Counted from the first letter of the stretch, positions 1-9,072 are shown. The stretch is 64,000 nucleotides of DNA from Bacillus sp. DNRA2 (GCF_012843265.1 NZ_JABAIT010000001.1:62001-126000); one strand, 5' to 3'. Notes: generated by a model not told the origin, from the letters alone. A program made the numbers and translations.

Positions 1-3
1 TGA

Positions 4-34
4 GGTGCCTGTCACCACCCGAATTTTGTCGAAT
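4..34 (+). repeat. R1 palindromic repeat
   Basis: First copy of the R1 repeat: an imperfect palindrome GGTGCCTGTCACC followed by CCCGAATTTTGTCGAAT. The same two-part unit recurs many times up to 11.6 kb and not after that. It looks like a REP-type interspersed element. Confidence 0.8.
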
Positions 35-164
35 GAATGAGGGGGAGTTCTGGATTGAGGGTTAATTGTGTTTTCTTTGACCCTACGAAAGGTATTTTTG
101 GTATATCTACCATGTTTTTTGTGTATGTATCAAAGATGATATGATTTTTGAGGGGCGTAAAATA

Positions 165-944
165 ATGAGGAATATAAGATTAAAAGCAGCCATGCAGCCT
201 GAACAGATTGCTGATCGGTTACAATACAATCCGGAGATTTTGGAAATACAGCTGAATGAGACGGATCTTTTTCATCCAGAGTTAGTTGTTGCTTATATTA
301 GGGAATTTAAGTCGAAAGGGATTCAGGTGTACCTTCATCACCCGACTCGGTTTCAAGGACGCTACATGGATATCATAAGCTCGAGCAAAGAAATGATCGG
401 GTTTTATGATTGGTCAAGTAAAGAAATTGCGAGGATTTGTAGCCAGGAGGAGGTAAAATGCATTATTCACTGCCACTATTCCCAGTCGGAGAGCAGTCTG
501 TTCACTGGTCGGGCTGAGCGAAAGGCCTTACGGAACCGTGTGGAAAAAATCTTGAACATTTGTGATCGTTCTTTTCTATGGGAGGATACAATTAGAGGGA
601 TTTTTTCAGCTGAGAATCCTTATTTATTTTCTGAAATCGTCGAACCATTACATTTGCCACTCAATATCGACATCAGCCATTCGTTCATCGCATTAAGGGG
701 GAATAATGACCGATTGAAACAGCATCTGGATCTATTTGCGCCTTACGCTCGCTATTTTCATATCGTTGATTCGATGGGGGTAAGTCATGATGGACTGCCG
801 TTGGGTGAAGGAAAGATTGATTGGGCAATGGTGAAGCCGTATGTAGGAGATATCGATTTCATATTTGAAGTCGACCTTAGGGGCTCCAACTACATAGATT
901 GTACACCGATGATCAAAAGTGCCGAATACTGGAATGAAATATAA
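165..944 (+). CDS. TIM-barrel protein, xylose isomerase/endonuclease IV-like
   Basis: About 259 residues. The sequence alternates predicted strands and helices and has metal-site-like residues typical of sugar phosphate isomerase/epimerase TIM barrels: IQVYLHHP, KCIIHCHYS, LNIDISHSF, YFHIVDS and a late FEVDLRG. This matches the AP-endonuclease-2 (xylose isomerase-like) superfamily. The substrate cannot be told. The reading frame opens at 141, but the ATG at 165 is preferred because TGAGGGGCG lies 8 nt before it, while the ATG at 141 has no ribosome binding site. The gene stands alone and is flanked on both sides by R1 repeats. Confidence 0.7.
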   Translation: MRNIRLKAAMQPEQIADRLQYNPEILEIQLNETDLFHPELVVAYIREFKSKGIQVYLHHPTRFQGRYMDIISSSKEMIGFYDWSSKEIARICSQEEVKCIIHCHYSQSESSLFTGRAERKALRNRVEKILNICDRSFLWEDTIRGIFSAENPYLFSEIVEPLHLPLNIDISHSFIALRGNNDRLKQHLDLFAPYARYFHIVDSMGVSHDGLPLGEGKIDWAMVKPYVGDIDFIFEVDLRGSNYIDCTPMIKSAEYWNEI

Positions 945-969
945 GGTGCAAATATAAGGTGACATTTAA

Positions 970-1000
970 GGTGACAGGCACCACCCGAAATTTGTCGAAT
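970..1000 (+). repeat. R1 palindromic repeat
   Basis: GGTGACAGGCACC followed by CCCGAAATTTGTCGAAT, 25 nt after the preceding gene. It is a variant of the R1 unit and could serve as a hairpin at the transcript end. Confidence 0.75.
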
Positions 1001-1144
1001 TGGATTGGGTTCTGGTGTTGCGTTAATTGTTTTTTTTTCATACTATAATACTTAGGATTTTAAAAAATTATAAATTTTCAAAAAATCAACAAAATGAACG
1101 TAATCAACAAATGACCAGTTGATAAAATAGTTTAGGGGAAGTAA

Positions 1145-1708
1145 ATGAAAAAAGAAGAACTACAACAAATCATTAAAGAAATATTGATTATTACAACGAA
1201 ATACGACGAATTAATGCACCAAGCTCGAGACGTCCGTTACAGATATCGTCCAACCTATTTAAAGAGATCGCTATTATTTTTGATTTGCACCTGGTACCTC
1301 TGGGGTACAGCGGAATATTCCTTTTCTGGAGAATTTGTAGTGCGAGCTCTATATGTAAATCTCTTAATTGGTATCCCAGCCTATCTTATGTATAGGTTTT
1401 TAGCATTTTTTAGAAGACAACATTCTTTGAAACAATCAGAACGGCTCAAAGAAGAAGCTGATAAATTTTTAGAAGAATCTCTTGAAAATGCTAAACTACC
1501 GAGGATTTTCTGCAATACAAGGACATTAAATAAATTTACATACTATATTGAAAGCCATCTCGCCGAAAATCTCAAAGAATGCGCCAACCTTTACCATAAC
1601 GAAAAACAATATGAGAAATTACACTTAGAAATAGAAATCCTAAAATGGAGGATCGACCAACACGAATCTCGTAAGGTGCCTGTCACCGCTCGAAATTTGT
1701 CGAATTAG
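1145..1708 (+). CDS. Membrane protein with coiled-coil flanks, unknown function
   Basis: 187 residues. A charged N-terminal helix (to about residue 35) is followed by two membrane segments (about 40-58 and 68-88), then a Glu/Lys-rich predicted coiled coil. Start ATG 1145 follows TTTAGGGGAAG. The last dozen codons and the stop codon (RKVPVTARNLSN, then TAG) are supplied by an R1 repeat copy, so the natural C-terminus was probably replaced or extended by repeat insertion. No family was recognised. Confidence 0.65.
   Translation: MKKEELQQIIKEILIITTKYDELMHQARDVRYRYRPTYLKRSLLFLICTWYLWGTAEYSFSGEFVVRALYVNLLIGIPAYLMYRFLAFFRRQHSLKQSERLKEEADKFLEESLENAKLPRIFCNTRTLNKFTYYIESHLAENLKECANLYHNEKQYEKLHLEIEILKWRIDQHESRKVPVTARNLSN
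1675..1705 (+). repeat. R1 repeat inside the 3' end of a gene
   Basis: GGTGCCTGTCACC then GCTCGAAATTTGTCGAAT. The repeat lies within the reading frame ending at 1708 and encodes its C-terminal tail. Confidence 0.8.
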
Positions 1709-1833
1709 AGGAGGGGCCGGTACGCTGATAGAAGGCATGTCGGCTTCCTGTTTTGGTGAGTTCCCCGTGCCAGTGCCATGTGTATCCTTCACTTCCGCAT
1801 ACTAGCCCCATTACCTGCACCTTCTAACCCCAA

Positions 1834-2043
1834 TCATCCCTGTTCCAAATAATCCTTCAACGGTCGCTCATCTTCTCGCGATATATTTTTGGATACAAGA
1901 CTCCGGAATAGTTTTCTTAAGATGTGCTCCTTTGTATCCCCGTTCACAAAATTGCATTCTACGAAAATGAATTCCTCATCTTGGTTGGGCTTGTTTGCTT
2001 GCTTAAGTTCGTACCAAAATCTCCTTACATACGGTGAAAACAC
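1834..2043 (-). CDS. Small hypothetical protein, possibly a gene remnant
   Basis: 69 residues from a GTG that lies just inside an R1 repeat. Composition looks coding (FIFVECNFVNGDTKEHIL, KNISREDERPLKDYLEQ), but there is no ribosome binding site and the N-terminus abuts the repeat, so this may be the 3' remnant of a longer gene interrupted there. No family recognised. The surrounding stretch 1709-2361 holds otherwise only R1 copies and AT-rich sequence. Confidence 0.3.
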   Translation of the reverse strand: MFSPYVRRFWYELKQANKPNQDEEFIFVECNFVNGDTKEHILRKLFRSLVSKNISREDERPLKDYLEQG

Positions 2044-2045
2044 AC

Positions 2046-2102
2046 GGTGCCAGGCACCGCCCGAAATTTGTCGAACGGGGTGCCTGGCACGCCCCGAATT
2101 TT
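2046..2102 (+). repeat. Two R1 repeats head to tail
   Basis: GGTGCCAGGCACC plus CCCGAAATTTGTCGAA, followed directly by a second unit GGTGCCTGGCAC plus CCCCGAATTTTC. The pair also forms a larger palindrome with arms CGGGGTGCC/GGCAC-CCCCG. Confidence 0.75.
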
Positions 2103-2361
2103 CTTTGTTATTTTATTATAATAGTAATTATTATAATTTGTAACAATTTGTTCAATAATTCGAGCGTAGTTTATGAGTGATGCGCAATATGGAAGGTAGG
2201 ATTTTAGTCTTGATTCAATAGGGATTTAGGTTAATGAAAAATCCTTGAACATGTAGGAATATATGTTTACTATTTTACAAATATTTTCCTAATGTTATAT
2301 TGAAAAATTATCTGACAAATGTTATTGTAGAATAGAGAAACTATTCATAAGGAGCGAAATC

Positions 2362-3060
2362 ATGGAGCTAAATAAACTGATCAAAAAGTTGGCAATTGTT
2401 ACGGTTTGCGGTGTAGGTCTTACTGCTTTTTCACCTGGTCTAGCAGGGGCAGAATCAACTACAGTTGATCCAAATGCACAAAAATTAGTGGATGCTTTAA
2501 AGGTTTTGGAAGTAGACCATGTTGATTATCTTTATGCGTACATGCAGACTGTGAAATTAACAGACAGCGAGTACAATAGCATTGTTGCCAATGCTGAAAA
2601 AGTGGCTGCGATTCTTAAGGGTGTTAGTAATCCAGCCAATTTAGCAGCCGGAAGCAGAACAGAAATTATTAATTTATTCCTTGATAGTGCAGCCAAAGCT
2701 CACATCAAAACTGCATTTGTCGATGGGGATGGAAAAGCTATTTCCCTAACTGATTATAATTTTAGTAAAGGAATTAAATTGCAAATCATGGACCTAAACG
2801 GTAAGCTTTTAGCTACTATCGATCCAGATAAGAGCGATTTAAACGCTGATGTTATTGCTAGCAAGGTTTCCGCTATTAAAACCGCAGTAGATGCAAAAGT
2901 TGAGTTAGACAAAACTGGTAAATTCACTCCAATGCCAGAAGGAGAATTACCAAATACGGCTTCTGATCTTCCATTAAATATTGCTCTAGGTGGACTATTA
3001 GTTGCTATGGGTATCGTATCCCTTAAACCAGCTTTAAAGATTGCTAGAAAAGCAAACTAG
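2362..3060 (+). CDS. LPNTA-type wall-anchored surface protein
   Basis: 232 residues. Signal peptide about 1-30 (LIKKLAIVTVCGVGLTAF, cleavage near AGA/ES). A helical, alanine-rich domain follows (about 35-190). The C-terminus is a sorting signal: ELPNTAS at about 195-201, a hydrophobic stretch, then a basic tail (KPALKIARKAN). LPNTA is the motif of class D sortases, and a class D sortase gene starts 21 nt downstream, so this is very likely its dedicated substrate. AAGGAG sits 8 nt before the ATG. The function of the exposed domain is unknown. Confidence 0.85.
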   Translation: MELNKLIKKLAIVTVCGVGLTAFSPGLAGAESTTVDPNAQKLVDALKVLEVDHVDYLYAYMQTVKLTDSEYNSIVANAEKVAAILKGVSNPANLAAGSRTEIINLFLDSAAKAHIKTAFVDGDGKAISLTDYNFSKGIKLQIMDLNGKLLATIDPDKSDLNADVIASKVSAIKTAVDAKVELDKTGKFTPMPEGELPNTASDLPLNIALGGLLVAMGIVSLKPALKIARKAN

Positions 3061-3081
3061 GCTAAGGCCCAACTTGACATT

Positions 3082-3726
3082 ATGAGAAAAAGAAAACGAA
3101 GGAAAATTAGGAAATTTAAAAAGAGATGGCTGGTCCTGTTAATCCCGGTATCACTTATTGCGGTTGGGATTTTGATTATGGTCACATTCTATTGGGATTT
3201 AACGAAACAAACTGTTTTGTTAACGAAAAATGTTGTGGCGCCTTATGAACCTGATTCAACAGCACGTGAGTTTGAACATGAAACTTGGTCAACTTTACCT
3301 TCGCCAGGCGATAATCTTGGGGAGCTAAAAATTCCTTCATTGGAATTGGCCTATCCTGTTGTTCAAGGTACTCACGATAATGAACTGAAGATGGGAATCG
3401 GTCATTATGCTGGCAGTATGCTACCAGGTCAAGGTGGACAAGTCTTATTAAGTGGTCATCGTGATACGGTCTTCAGAAAGCTGGAGCATCTTAAGGTTGG
3501 GGACCAAATCGTCTTCACAACCCAATATGGTGATTTCATTTATGAAGCCACAGATTTTAAAATAGTCGGAGCGGATGATAAAACTATTATTGTTCCAAAA
3601 GAATACGAAACATTAACCCTGACAACTTGTTATCCTTTCGATTTTATTGGGGACGCTCCAAATCGATATATTGTTTATACTAAATTTCTTTCAAAAACAG
3701 AAACAAAAACAGCAGCTACGAACTAA
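3082..3726 (+). CDS. srtD: Class D sortase
   Basis: 214 residues. A very basic N-terminus (RKRKRRKIRKFKKR) precedes one membrane segment (about 17-37); the sortase domain lies outside. Catalytic residues are visible: His126 in LLSGHRD, Cys183 in TLTTCYPF and Arg195 in NRYIVY. The TLTTC box and overall order fit class D enzymes, which join LPNTA-type proteins to the cell wall. It is in an operon with the LPNTA protein upstream. The ribosome binding site is weak, so coupled translation is possible. A terminator follows at once. Confidence 0.9.
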   Translation: MRKRKRRKIRKFKKRWLVLLIPVSLIAVGILIMVTFYWDLTKQTVLLTKNVVAPYEPDSTAREFEHETWSTLPSPGDNLGELKIPSLELAYPVVQGTHDNELKMGIGHYAGSMLPGQGGQVLLSGHRDTVFRKLEHLKVGDQIVFTTQYGDFIYEATDFKIVGADDKTIIVPKEYETLTLTTCYPFDFIGDAPNRYIVYTKFLSKTETKTAATN

Positions 3727-3755
3727 AAACGCCCTAGCAATAGGACGTTTTTTTT
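3727..3755 (+). terminator. Rho-independent terminator of the sortase operon
   Basis: AAACGCCCTA-GCAA-TAGGACGTTT hairpin followed by a run of T. Confidence 0.85.
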
Positions 3756-3794
3756 GTGGGATGAAATCTCGGTGCCATTTTCGGTGCCTTTACT

Positions 3795-3859
3795 GGTGCC
3801 TGTCACCGCCCGAAATTTGTCGAATGATCTCTCGGTGGTGCCAGGCACCCCCCGAAAAA
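3795..3859 (+). repeat. Two R1 repeats
   Basis: GGTGCCTGTCACC plus CCCGAAATTTGTCGAAT at 3795-3825, then GGTGCCAGGCACC plus CCCCGAAAA at 3837-3859. Extra GGTGCC words precede it at about 3771 and 3783. Confidence 0.75.
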
Positions 3860-3862
3860 TCT

Positions 3863-4885
3863 TTATTGGAAGGTGCTTGTGACTTCTTTGATTTTTTGTG
3901 GGGTGACGACGATTTGTGAGTTTTTGGCTTTTAGGACATCATCGTACATGGTTTCGACTGTACCTGTAATTTGTTGATAGAATAATTGCTTGTCTAAATC
4001 AATATCCTTCACAGCGAGCCCTAAGCTAATCATATCAGCTGTTGTCATATTGGTTGCTATCATGTATTCAGACGTGGTTTTGATTAAGGCTGGTAGCTTG
4101 GTAACTTGCCCGGGACTGAGCGCTTTTTTGGCAATCCCTTTTAAAGCCTCAACCTGCAGCTGCTGCCGCCCATATTCACCATTTTTAAGCGAATAGCGTT
4201 GCGTCACAACCTCTGTTACCATATTCCCATCCAACTTTTGCATACCAGCGGGAATTACCTTGTCCTTATTTTCAGAATTCCAAGGATGTGTAAGCTTCAC
4301 ATCAAATGGAAGGTTCATTTCAATTTCCCCAACGGAGTCAACCATCGCCTGAAATCCAGTGTAATTCGTCTCCACATAATAATTGATCGGTATACCCATA
4401 AGAGTACTCACAGCGGCAACAGCTGCTTCAATTCCTTGCTCAGCTCCATGCTTTGTCTGCATAATGTATTGAACACTAGTAAGTTTTGTGTAACCGTAAC
4501 CGTCTAGTTTTACACGTGTGTCTCGAGGAATGCTAACAGCATTGAACTTGTTTTGGTCCAAATTGGCATGGACGAGAATCATTGAATCAGAATGCCCAAC
4601 CTTTTCGCCCTTCCTTTGATCAGAACCAATGAGCAAGAGATTGAAAACTGGGGTGCTCTGCCTGACCTCCTTGGCGACTTCATCAAGTCTTTTCTCATCA
4701 GGAATATTCTTTTTTGAAACATTTAGCGTTTTAACGCCACTTTCGGCCTCAATGACTGGGACCGTTGTAAAGTGATTCTCCGGCTTGAGCTGATTGAACT
4801 CATACACAATTCCAGCGATAACCAACAGCACTAAACCTAACAAACTAACCCCAACCATCATCCACTTTCGCTTATTATTATTCAT
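3863..4885 (-). CDS. LytR-CpsA-Psr (LCP) family wall polymer ligase
   Basis: 340 residues. An N-terminal membrane anchor (about 8-28) is followed by an extracellular LCP domain: LLIGSDQRKG, SDSMILVHAN, SIPRDTRVKLDG, KLTSVQYIMQ, and VDSVGEIEMNLPF. LCP proteins transfer teichoic acids and related polymers from lipid carriers to peptidoglycan; the Arg/Asp positions that bind the pyrophosphate are present. Convergent with the sortase operon, so surface-assembly functions are clustered here. Single-gene unit; start ATG 4885 follows GGAGGATG. Confidence 0.9.
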   Translation of the reverse strand: MNNNKRKWMMVGVSLLGLVLLVIAGIVYEFNQLKPENHFTTVPVIEAESGVKTLNVSKKNIPDEKRLDEVAKEVRQSTPVFNLLLIGSDQRKGEKVGHSDSMILVHANLDQNKFNAVSIPRDTRVKLDGYGYTKLTSVQYIMQTKHGAEQGIEAAVAAVSTLMGIPINYYVETNYTGFQAMVDSVGEIEMNLPFDVKLTHPWNSENKDKVIPAGMQKLDGNMVTEVVTQRYSLKNGEYGRQQLQVEALKGIAKKALSPGQVTKLPALIKTTSEYMIATNMTTADMISLGLAVKDIDLDKQLFYQQITGTVETMYDDVLKAKNSQIVVTPQKIKEVTSTFQ

Positions 4886-5053
4886 ATCATCCTCCGTATA
4901 CTGGCAGAAGTAACTCCATAGAGACTGGTGGATGTTAGTTTTTCCAAAAATTTCAGATTTAATGTAGGATTAAACATTAAGCAAACGTTAGGATGATTTG
5001 TTTGCTATGGTAGCCCGTCATCATCATTATAGGCAGCAGGGGCTGTATAAAAT

Positions 5054-5082
5054 AAAAAAGCGCAGCCAATAGATGGCTACGC
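5054..5082 (-). terminator. Terminator of the diguanylate cyclase gene
   Basis: On the minus strand GCGTAGCC-atctatt-GGCTGCGC is followed by TTTTTTATTTT. It overlaps the stop codon of the gene. Confidence 0.75.
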
Positions 5083-6222
5083 ACTAGTAAATTCCTCTGT
5101 GATGATTGAATTATAAACACAAACCTTGTTTCGGCCAGTTCGTTTCGCCTGATACAACGCTTTATCAGCATCTTCTATTAGCGCCGCGAGATTGTCTGTT
5201 GTTTCGTCAAAGCAAGCTACGCCAATCGAAATCGTGATATGAATTGTTTCCCCTGAGTTTAACGTAAAGGGGTGGTTTTCAACTGTTCGGCGAATATTTT
5301 CGCTGATTTCCACAGCACGATTTAGAGGGCAATCTAATAGAATAGCAGAAAATTCTTCGCCGCCGTTTCGACTGACAATGTCGAATGAGCGAGCGGTTTT
5401 TTTCAAAATTGCGCCTAAGTCTCTTAACACAACGTCGCCTTCTTTATGACCATAGGTATCATTAATCTTTTTGAAAAAATCAATATCGATATAGAGTAGG
5501 GTTAGTTGTTCATTTTTGGACTCAAGCGAATGTATTAGGCTGTTAAAAATCTCATCAAATCTTCTAAAATTATTTAGACCTGTCAATCCATCAATGGTCG
5601 ATTCGGCTTTATAGCGATGAAACAATTCTTGGCTGTTCCGTATGTATTCTATAATGTAAAAAGCTATATAGCCGGCGATGAACGATATGGTCCAATAACT
5701 AGGAATTAAGATTATTAACGTAAAAAGGTCTTTAATTAAAAAAATAAACACAAGCGAATAAACAAAATTAGAAAAAGTTAGCATTAAGAAAATTTTTGTG
5801 TTTTTAGAAGCCTTTGTATTAGAAATGATCGTGACACCCAAGATGATCGAAACAATTAAGAGGACAGCGATATAGGAAGAAATATTAAATCCGATGAAAA
5901 AACGGCCGATGATCACTAATACCATGGAGACAAATGCTGGGATTGCACCACCATAAAATGAGAGAAGGAGTATGGGAATGTGCCGTAGGTCGATAATTGT
6001 ATCGCCTAAATGCATGCTATAAAGCATAAGAACATTGCTTAATAAACCACCTAAAAACCCTAAGGACAGCTTCACTTTCAGTTTAGAGTTCTTACTTAGT
6101 GGAGATACACTCGTTATTTGAGTGTAAATAAAAAGCAGCGATGTCAAAATGCCTAAATTTGCAAGGAGCTCTTTAATAATCAAAATAATCACCCAAATCA
6201 AATAGTATCTCATTACTATCAT
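5077..6222 (-). CDS. Membrane diguanylate cyclase (GGDEF)
   Basis: 381 residues. About six membrane segments (1-195) resemble the 5TMR-LYT sensor module, with GGLLSN and the FYGG..PA pattern. A GGDEF domain occupies about 205-375: DGLTGLNNFRRFDE, DIDFFKKINDTYGH, active-site NGGEEF (287-291, the GGEEF form) and ALYQAKRTGRNKV. The inhibitory I-site RxxD (RSFD, 278-281) sits five residues before GGEEF. It should make cyclic di-GMP from two GTP, with product feedback. No convincing ribosome binding site precedes the ATG at 6222, so the start is uncertain. PilZ and HD-GYP genes lie within 6 kb. Confidence 0.9.
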   Translation of the reverse strand: MIVMRYYLIWVIILIIKELLANLGILTSLLFIYTQITSVSPLSKNSKLKVKLSLGFLGGLLSNVLMLYSMHLGDTIIDLRHIPILLLSFYGGAIPAFVSMVLVIIGRFFIGFNISSYIAVLLIVSIILGVTIISNTKASKNTKIFLMLTFSNFVYSLVFIFLIKDLFTLIILIPSYWTISFIAGYIAFYIIEYIRNSQELFHRYKAESTIDGLTGLNNFRRFDEIFNSLIHSLESKNEQLTLLYIDIDFFKKINDTYGHKEGDVVLRDLGAILKKTARSFDIVSRNGGEEFSAILLDCPLNRAVEISENIRRTVENHPFTLNSGETIHITISIGVACFDETTDNLAALIEDADKALYQAKRTGRNKVCVYNSIITEEFTSA

Positions 6223-6337
6223 AATATATCAACACCCACAACGAAGACCAAAAATTTGACAATTTGGTGCCGTCGATCTGGTCCTATTTTGTGTTCCACC
6301 TGGTGCTCCATCTCCTACTCCATCCAGTAATCCATTT

Positions 6338-6361
6338 GGTGCCTGTCACCGCCCGAATTTT
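6338..6361 (+). repeat. R1 repeat
   Basis: GGTGCCTGTCACC plus CCCGAATTTTC. It is preceded by degenerate GGTGC/GGTCC words from 6265 and followed by two copies of TGTTTCACGGGTGA (6364-6394). Confidence 0.7.
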
Positions 6362-6509
6362 CTTGTTTCACGGGTGATGTTTCACGGGTGAAGGATGTCA
6401 CAGTTCTCGTAAATTTTTTCTATTTTTCTAAAGATATAGTCATTTTAATGACTTAACTCACTTACAAACCTTATCTGATAATTTAAACTATTAAAAAACT
6501 AGAGATAGG

Positions 6510-8252
6510 GTGAATCGATTGATCAACATCAGCGACAAAGTAATGGAAAAGACAGGTGTGGATTTACTGGTAGAGTCGTTACAAGCTTCGGGTGTTAGAC
6601 ATGTGTTCGGCTGTCAAAGCGATGGAATGGCGCCATTTTATCAAAAAATAACCAACTATTCCGATATCGAATATATACAATTGAAACATGAGCAGGCCGC
6701 TGTTCATGCGGCTGATGGTTATGCCCGTTCGACGGGGAAACCTGGAGTAGTCTTATTAAGTTCGGCAGCGGGTGTAGCAAGTGGGGTGACTGGTATCGCA
6801 ACTGCTTATAGTGATTCGGTCCCGCTCGTTGTGATTACTGGTCAATATGATTTTTATAAAAATAAAACAAGAGATGGTTATGATACCGATCTTAATTTTT
6901 CCGGAGTGAATGTGCCGATTACAAAACATATATACAAGGTTTCAGTTCATGATCAGTTGAAGCAGGTGATTCAACAAGCATTTCAGATTGCATCAGAGGG
7001 GCGCCCAGGTCCAGTCGTAGTGGAGGTGACGGAGGAAACATTAACGGAATCGGTAAGCTCAAGTGGTTTCCTGTTCGCGGAAGTACACAAGCCAACGCCA
7101 AATCCAACGCCAGCACCAGAAAAAATAGTAAAGTCGCTCAATGATAAAACATTTGCGAAGGCACTTGAGATGATTGAGTCTGCAAAGAGACCTGTGTTTT
7201 TTATTGGGGGAGGTGTGAATATTTCTGGAGGGGCTGATGTGCTTCGGGAAATCGTGGCGCAGTCGGGGATTCCGGTCGTGAGCTCGTTAATGGGACTGGG
7301 TGTGATGAAGAGTTCAGATCCGTGTCATCTGGGAATGCTTGGTATGCATGGTACGTTTGCTTCAAACAAGGCTGTTCACCGTTGTGACCTGTTGGTGGCA
7401 GTGGGAGTGCGGTTCAGCGATCGTGTAACTGGGAAGATTAGCGGGTTTTCACCCAAGTCGTTGAAAATCCATGTAGATGTTGATCCGGCTGAGATTAATA
7501 AAATAATTCCTGTTAATTTGCCAATTGTGAGTGATGCGACAGAATTTCTTGATTTTATCAAAGAAAACCTGGATTTTGGGGTAGTCCGTGATCGGATTGG
7601 GGATTGGTCTCGAGAGACATCGGAAATGAAGCGAACCGTGCCGAGGTATGACAAATCGTCAAGTGTCTTAAATCCGCAAACGATTATTAAACTTCTTAAT
7701 GAATGCTCGGGAGAGGATACGGTTGTGGTGACTGATGTTGGACAGCATCAGATTTGGACTGCCAATCACTATCAATTTACAAAGCCAAGAACACTTGTGA
7801 CTTCTGGAGGTTTAGGCACGATGGGGTTTGGGCTACCAGCTGCGATTGGAGCAATGGTAGGGAATCCGCACGCAAATGTGATTTGTGTTTCTGGCGACGG
7901 AAGTTTTCAAATGAATTTGCAGGAACTGATTACGGCTGTGGCTTATCGGCTGCCGATTAAAATTGCCATTATGAACAATGGTTATTTGGGTATGGTGCGG
8001 CAATGGCAGGAAATGTTCTATGACCGCCGTTATTCCTCGGTGAAAATTACTTCACCTGACTTCGTTACACTAGCTGAAGCATATGGAGCGGTCGGATTTT
8101 ACGCCAGTAACGAGGCCGAGGCACGCGAGATCATCACGAAGGCGTTTGAAATGGACGGTCCGGTGGTGATGGAATTCAACGTCATGGAAGAAGAAAACGT
8201 CTATCCAATCGTCCCACCAAACCAAAGCAACAACGACCTAATATTAGGATAG
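6510..8252 (+). CDS. Acetolactate synthase-like ThDP enzyme, large subunit
   Basis: 580 residues with the full three-domain ThDP fold. The N-terminal pyrimidine-binding domain has the catalytic Glu in KHEQAAVHAADGYAR. The C-terminal domain has GLGTMGFGLPAAIGA, the ThDP/Mg motif GDGSFQMN...NN, and MVRQWQEMFYDRRYSS, which is typical of acetohydroxyacid synthase. Two landmarks differ: the usual TSGPG region reads SSAAG, and the GTDAFQE region is replaced by RDGYDTDLNF. It may therefore use other substrates. No small regulatory subunit or ilv genes are adjacent. The GTG at 6510 has poor spacing to AGATAGGG; a TTG at 6519 or ATG at 6543 may be the true start. Confidence 0.8.
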   Translation: MNRLINISDKVMEKTGVDLLVESLQASGVRHVFGCQSDGMAPFYQKITNYSDIEYIQLKHEQAAVHAADGYARSTGKPGVVLLSSAAGVASGVTGIATAYSDSVPLVVITGQYDFYKNKTRDGYDTDLNFSGVNVPITKHIYKVSVHDQLKQVIQQAFQIASEGRPGPVVVEVTEETLTESVSSSGFLFAEVHKPTPNPTPAPEKIVKSLNDKTFAKALEMIESAKRPVFFIGGGVNISGGADVLREIVAQSGIPVVSSLMGLGVMKSSDPCHLGMLGMHGTFASNKAVHRCDLLVAVGVRFSDRVTGKISGFSPKSLKIHVDVDPAEINKIIPVNLPIVSDATEFLDFIKENLDFGVVRDRIGDWSRETSEMKRTVPRYDKSSSVLNPQTIIKLLNECSGEDTVVVTDVGQHQIWTANHYQFTKPRTLVTSGGLGTMGFGLPAAIGAMVGNPHANVICVSGDGSFQMNLQELITAVAYRLPIKIAIMNNGYLGMVRQWQEMFYDRRYSSVKITSPDFVTLAEAYGAVGFYASNEAEAREIITKAFEMDGPVVMEFNVMEEENVYPIVPPNQSNNDLILG

Positions 8253-8301
8253 CTGCCATCTGGGCACCTATTAGTTTACATCTAGGGGTCGATCTAGGTG
8301 T

Positions 8302-9072
8302 TCATCTAGGTGCCTCTAGGTGCCTGTCACCACCCGAATTTTGTTGGTTTTGCTCGTTTTTTGTCGATCGAATGGATTTCAAGGGGTTGTAACCGATCAA
8401 CAGGGTGACGAGAAATGTGACTGGAATAAGGTAGTCGATTATTTGAAAGCCAGGGTAGCTGGCCTCGAGGAATTCGCTACTTCCCTTTATATTGACGATG
8501 AAATAATAGTCTAAGCCAACGAGTGAGGTGTAGCTAAGAATGGCGATGGCAAGGGTTCGGAAAGCTTTGATTTTGCCCGCTACTGTGTGGTAGATGACGG
8601 GCAACAGCAACGGAGTGGCAATGTATAAGATAAAGTCGAAGCCGTCAGGGATTAAATCTAGACTGAGCTGTGTTAGCAAAATTAAAAATGAAGCGGCGAA
8701 TAGAGCATTTTTTGCGACGCCACTAAGCCAATTGAAACCGAAATAAGGGAGCTTCACTAGGAGCATGCCCACGAGGATTAGCGCAGTTTCTAATCTTGTT
8801 AAATGGAAAGCGCCAAGATTGATATCAATGAGAATATTCTCCGGGACTAGCTTAATTAATAAGGTACTAATGGGAATGGCCGTGGCAATCGAGATGATAA
8901 AATGCAACAGAATATGGTCTGGAAATTTGAGTAGGAAGGGAAATACCACGACTGCAATCATGACGGGTATATATAACTTTAGGAAAAATTCACTATAGGT
9001 TGATAAGAATAGGCAAAATGAATAGCCCACAAATAGCGAGAGCGTTTTTATCCCAATATTCAAAGCTAACAC
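8302..9072 (-). CDS. Polytopic membrane protein, unknown function
   Basis: 256 residues with roughly seven to eight membrane segments and few polar loops. No family was recognised. The GTG at 9072 lies too close to ATGGGGTG; a TTG three codons later (9063) has better spacing. The C-terminal tail (NEQNQQNSGGDRHLEAPR) is read from an R1 repeat on the opposite strand, the second case here of a repeat providing a protein end. It converges with the preceding enzyme gene. Confidence 0.6.
   Translation of the reverse strand: MLALNIGIKTLSLFVGYSFCLFLSTYSEFFLKLYIPVMIAVVVFPFLLKFPDHILLHFIISIATAIPISTLLIKLVPENILIDINLGAFHLTRLETALILVGMLLVKLPYFGFNWLSGVAKNALFAASFLILLTQLSLDLIPDGFDFILYIATPLLLPVIYHTVAGKIKAFRTLAIAILSYTSLVGLDYYFIVNIKGSSEFLEASYPGFQIIDYLIPVTFLVTLLIGYNPLKSIRSTKNEQNQQNSGGDRHLEAPR
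8319..8347 (+). repeat. R1 repeat overlapping a gene end
   Basis: GGTGCCTGTCACC plus CCCGAATTTTGTTGG. The stretch just before it stutters: CTAGGTG recurs at about 8294, 8307 and 8316. It codes for the last residues of the minus-strand membrane protein. Confidence 0.75.

Noticed and set aside
6364-6394. TGTTTCACGGGTGA repeated twice (and again at 9242) looked like parS (TGTTTCACGTGAAACA)
   Set aside because: The first nine bases match but two extra bases break the symmetry, and each occurs as the tail of an R1 copy; more likely part of a repeat variant.
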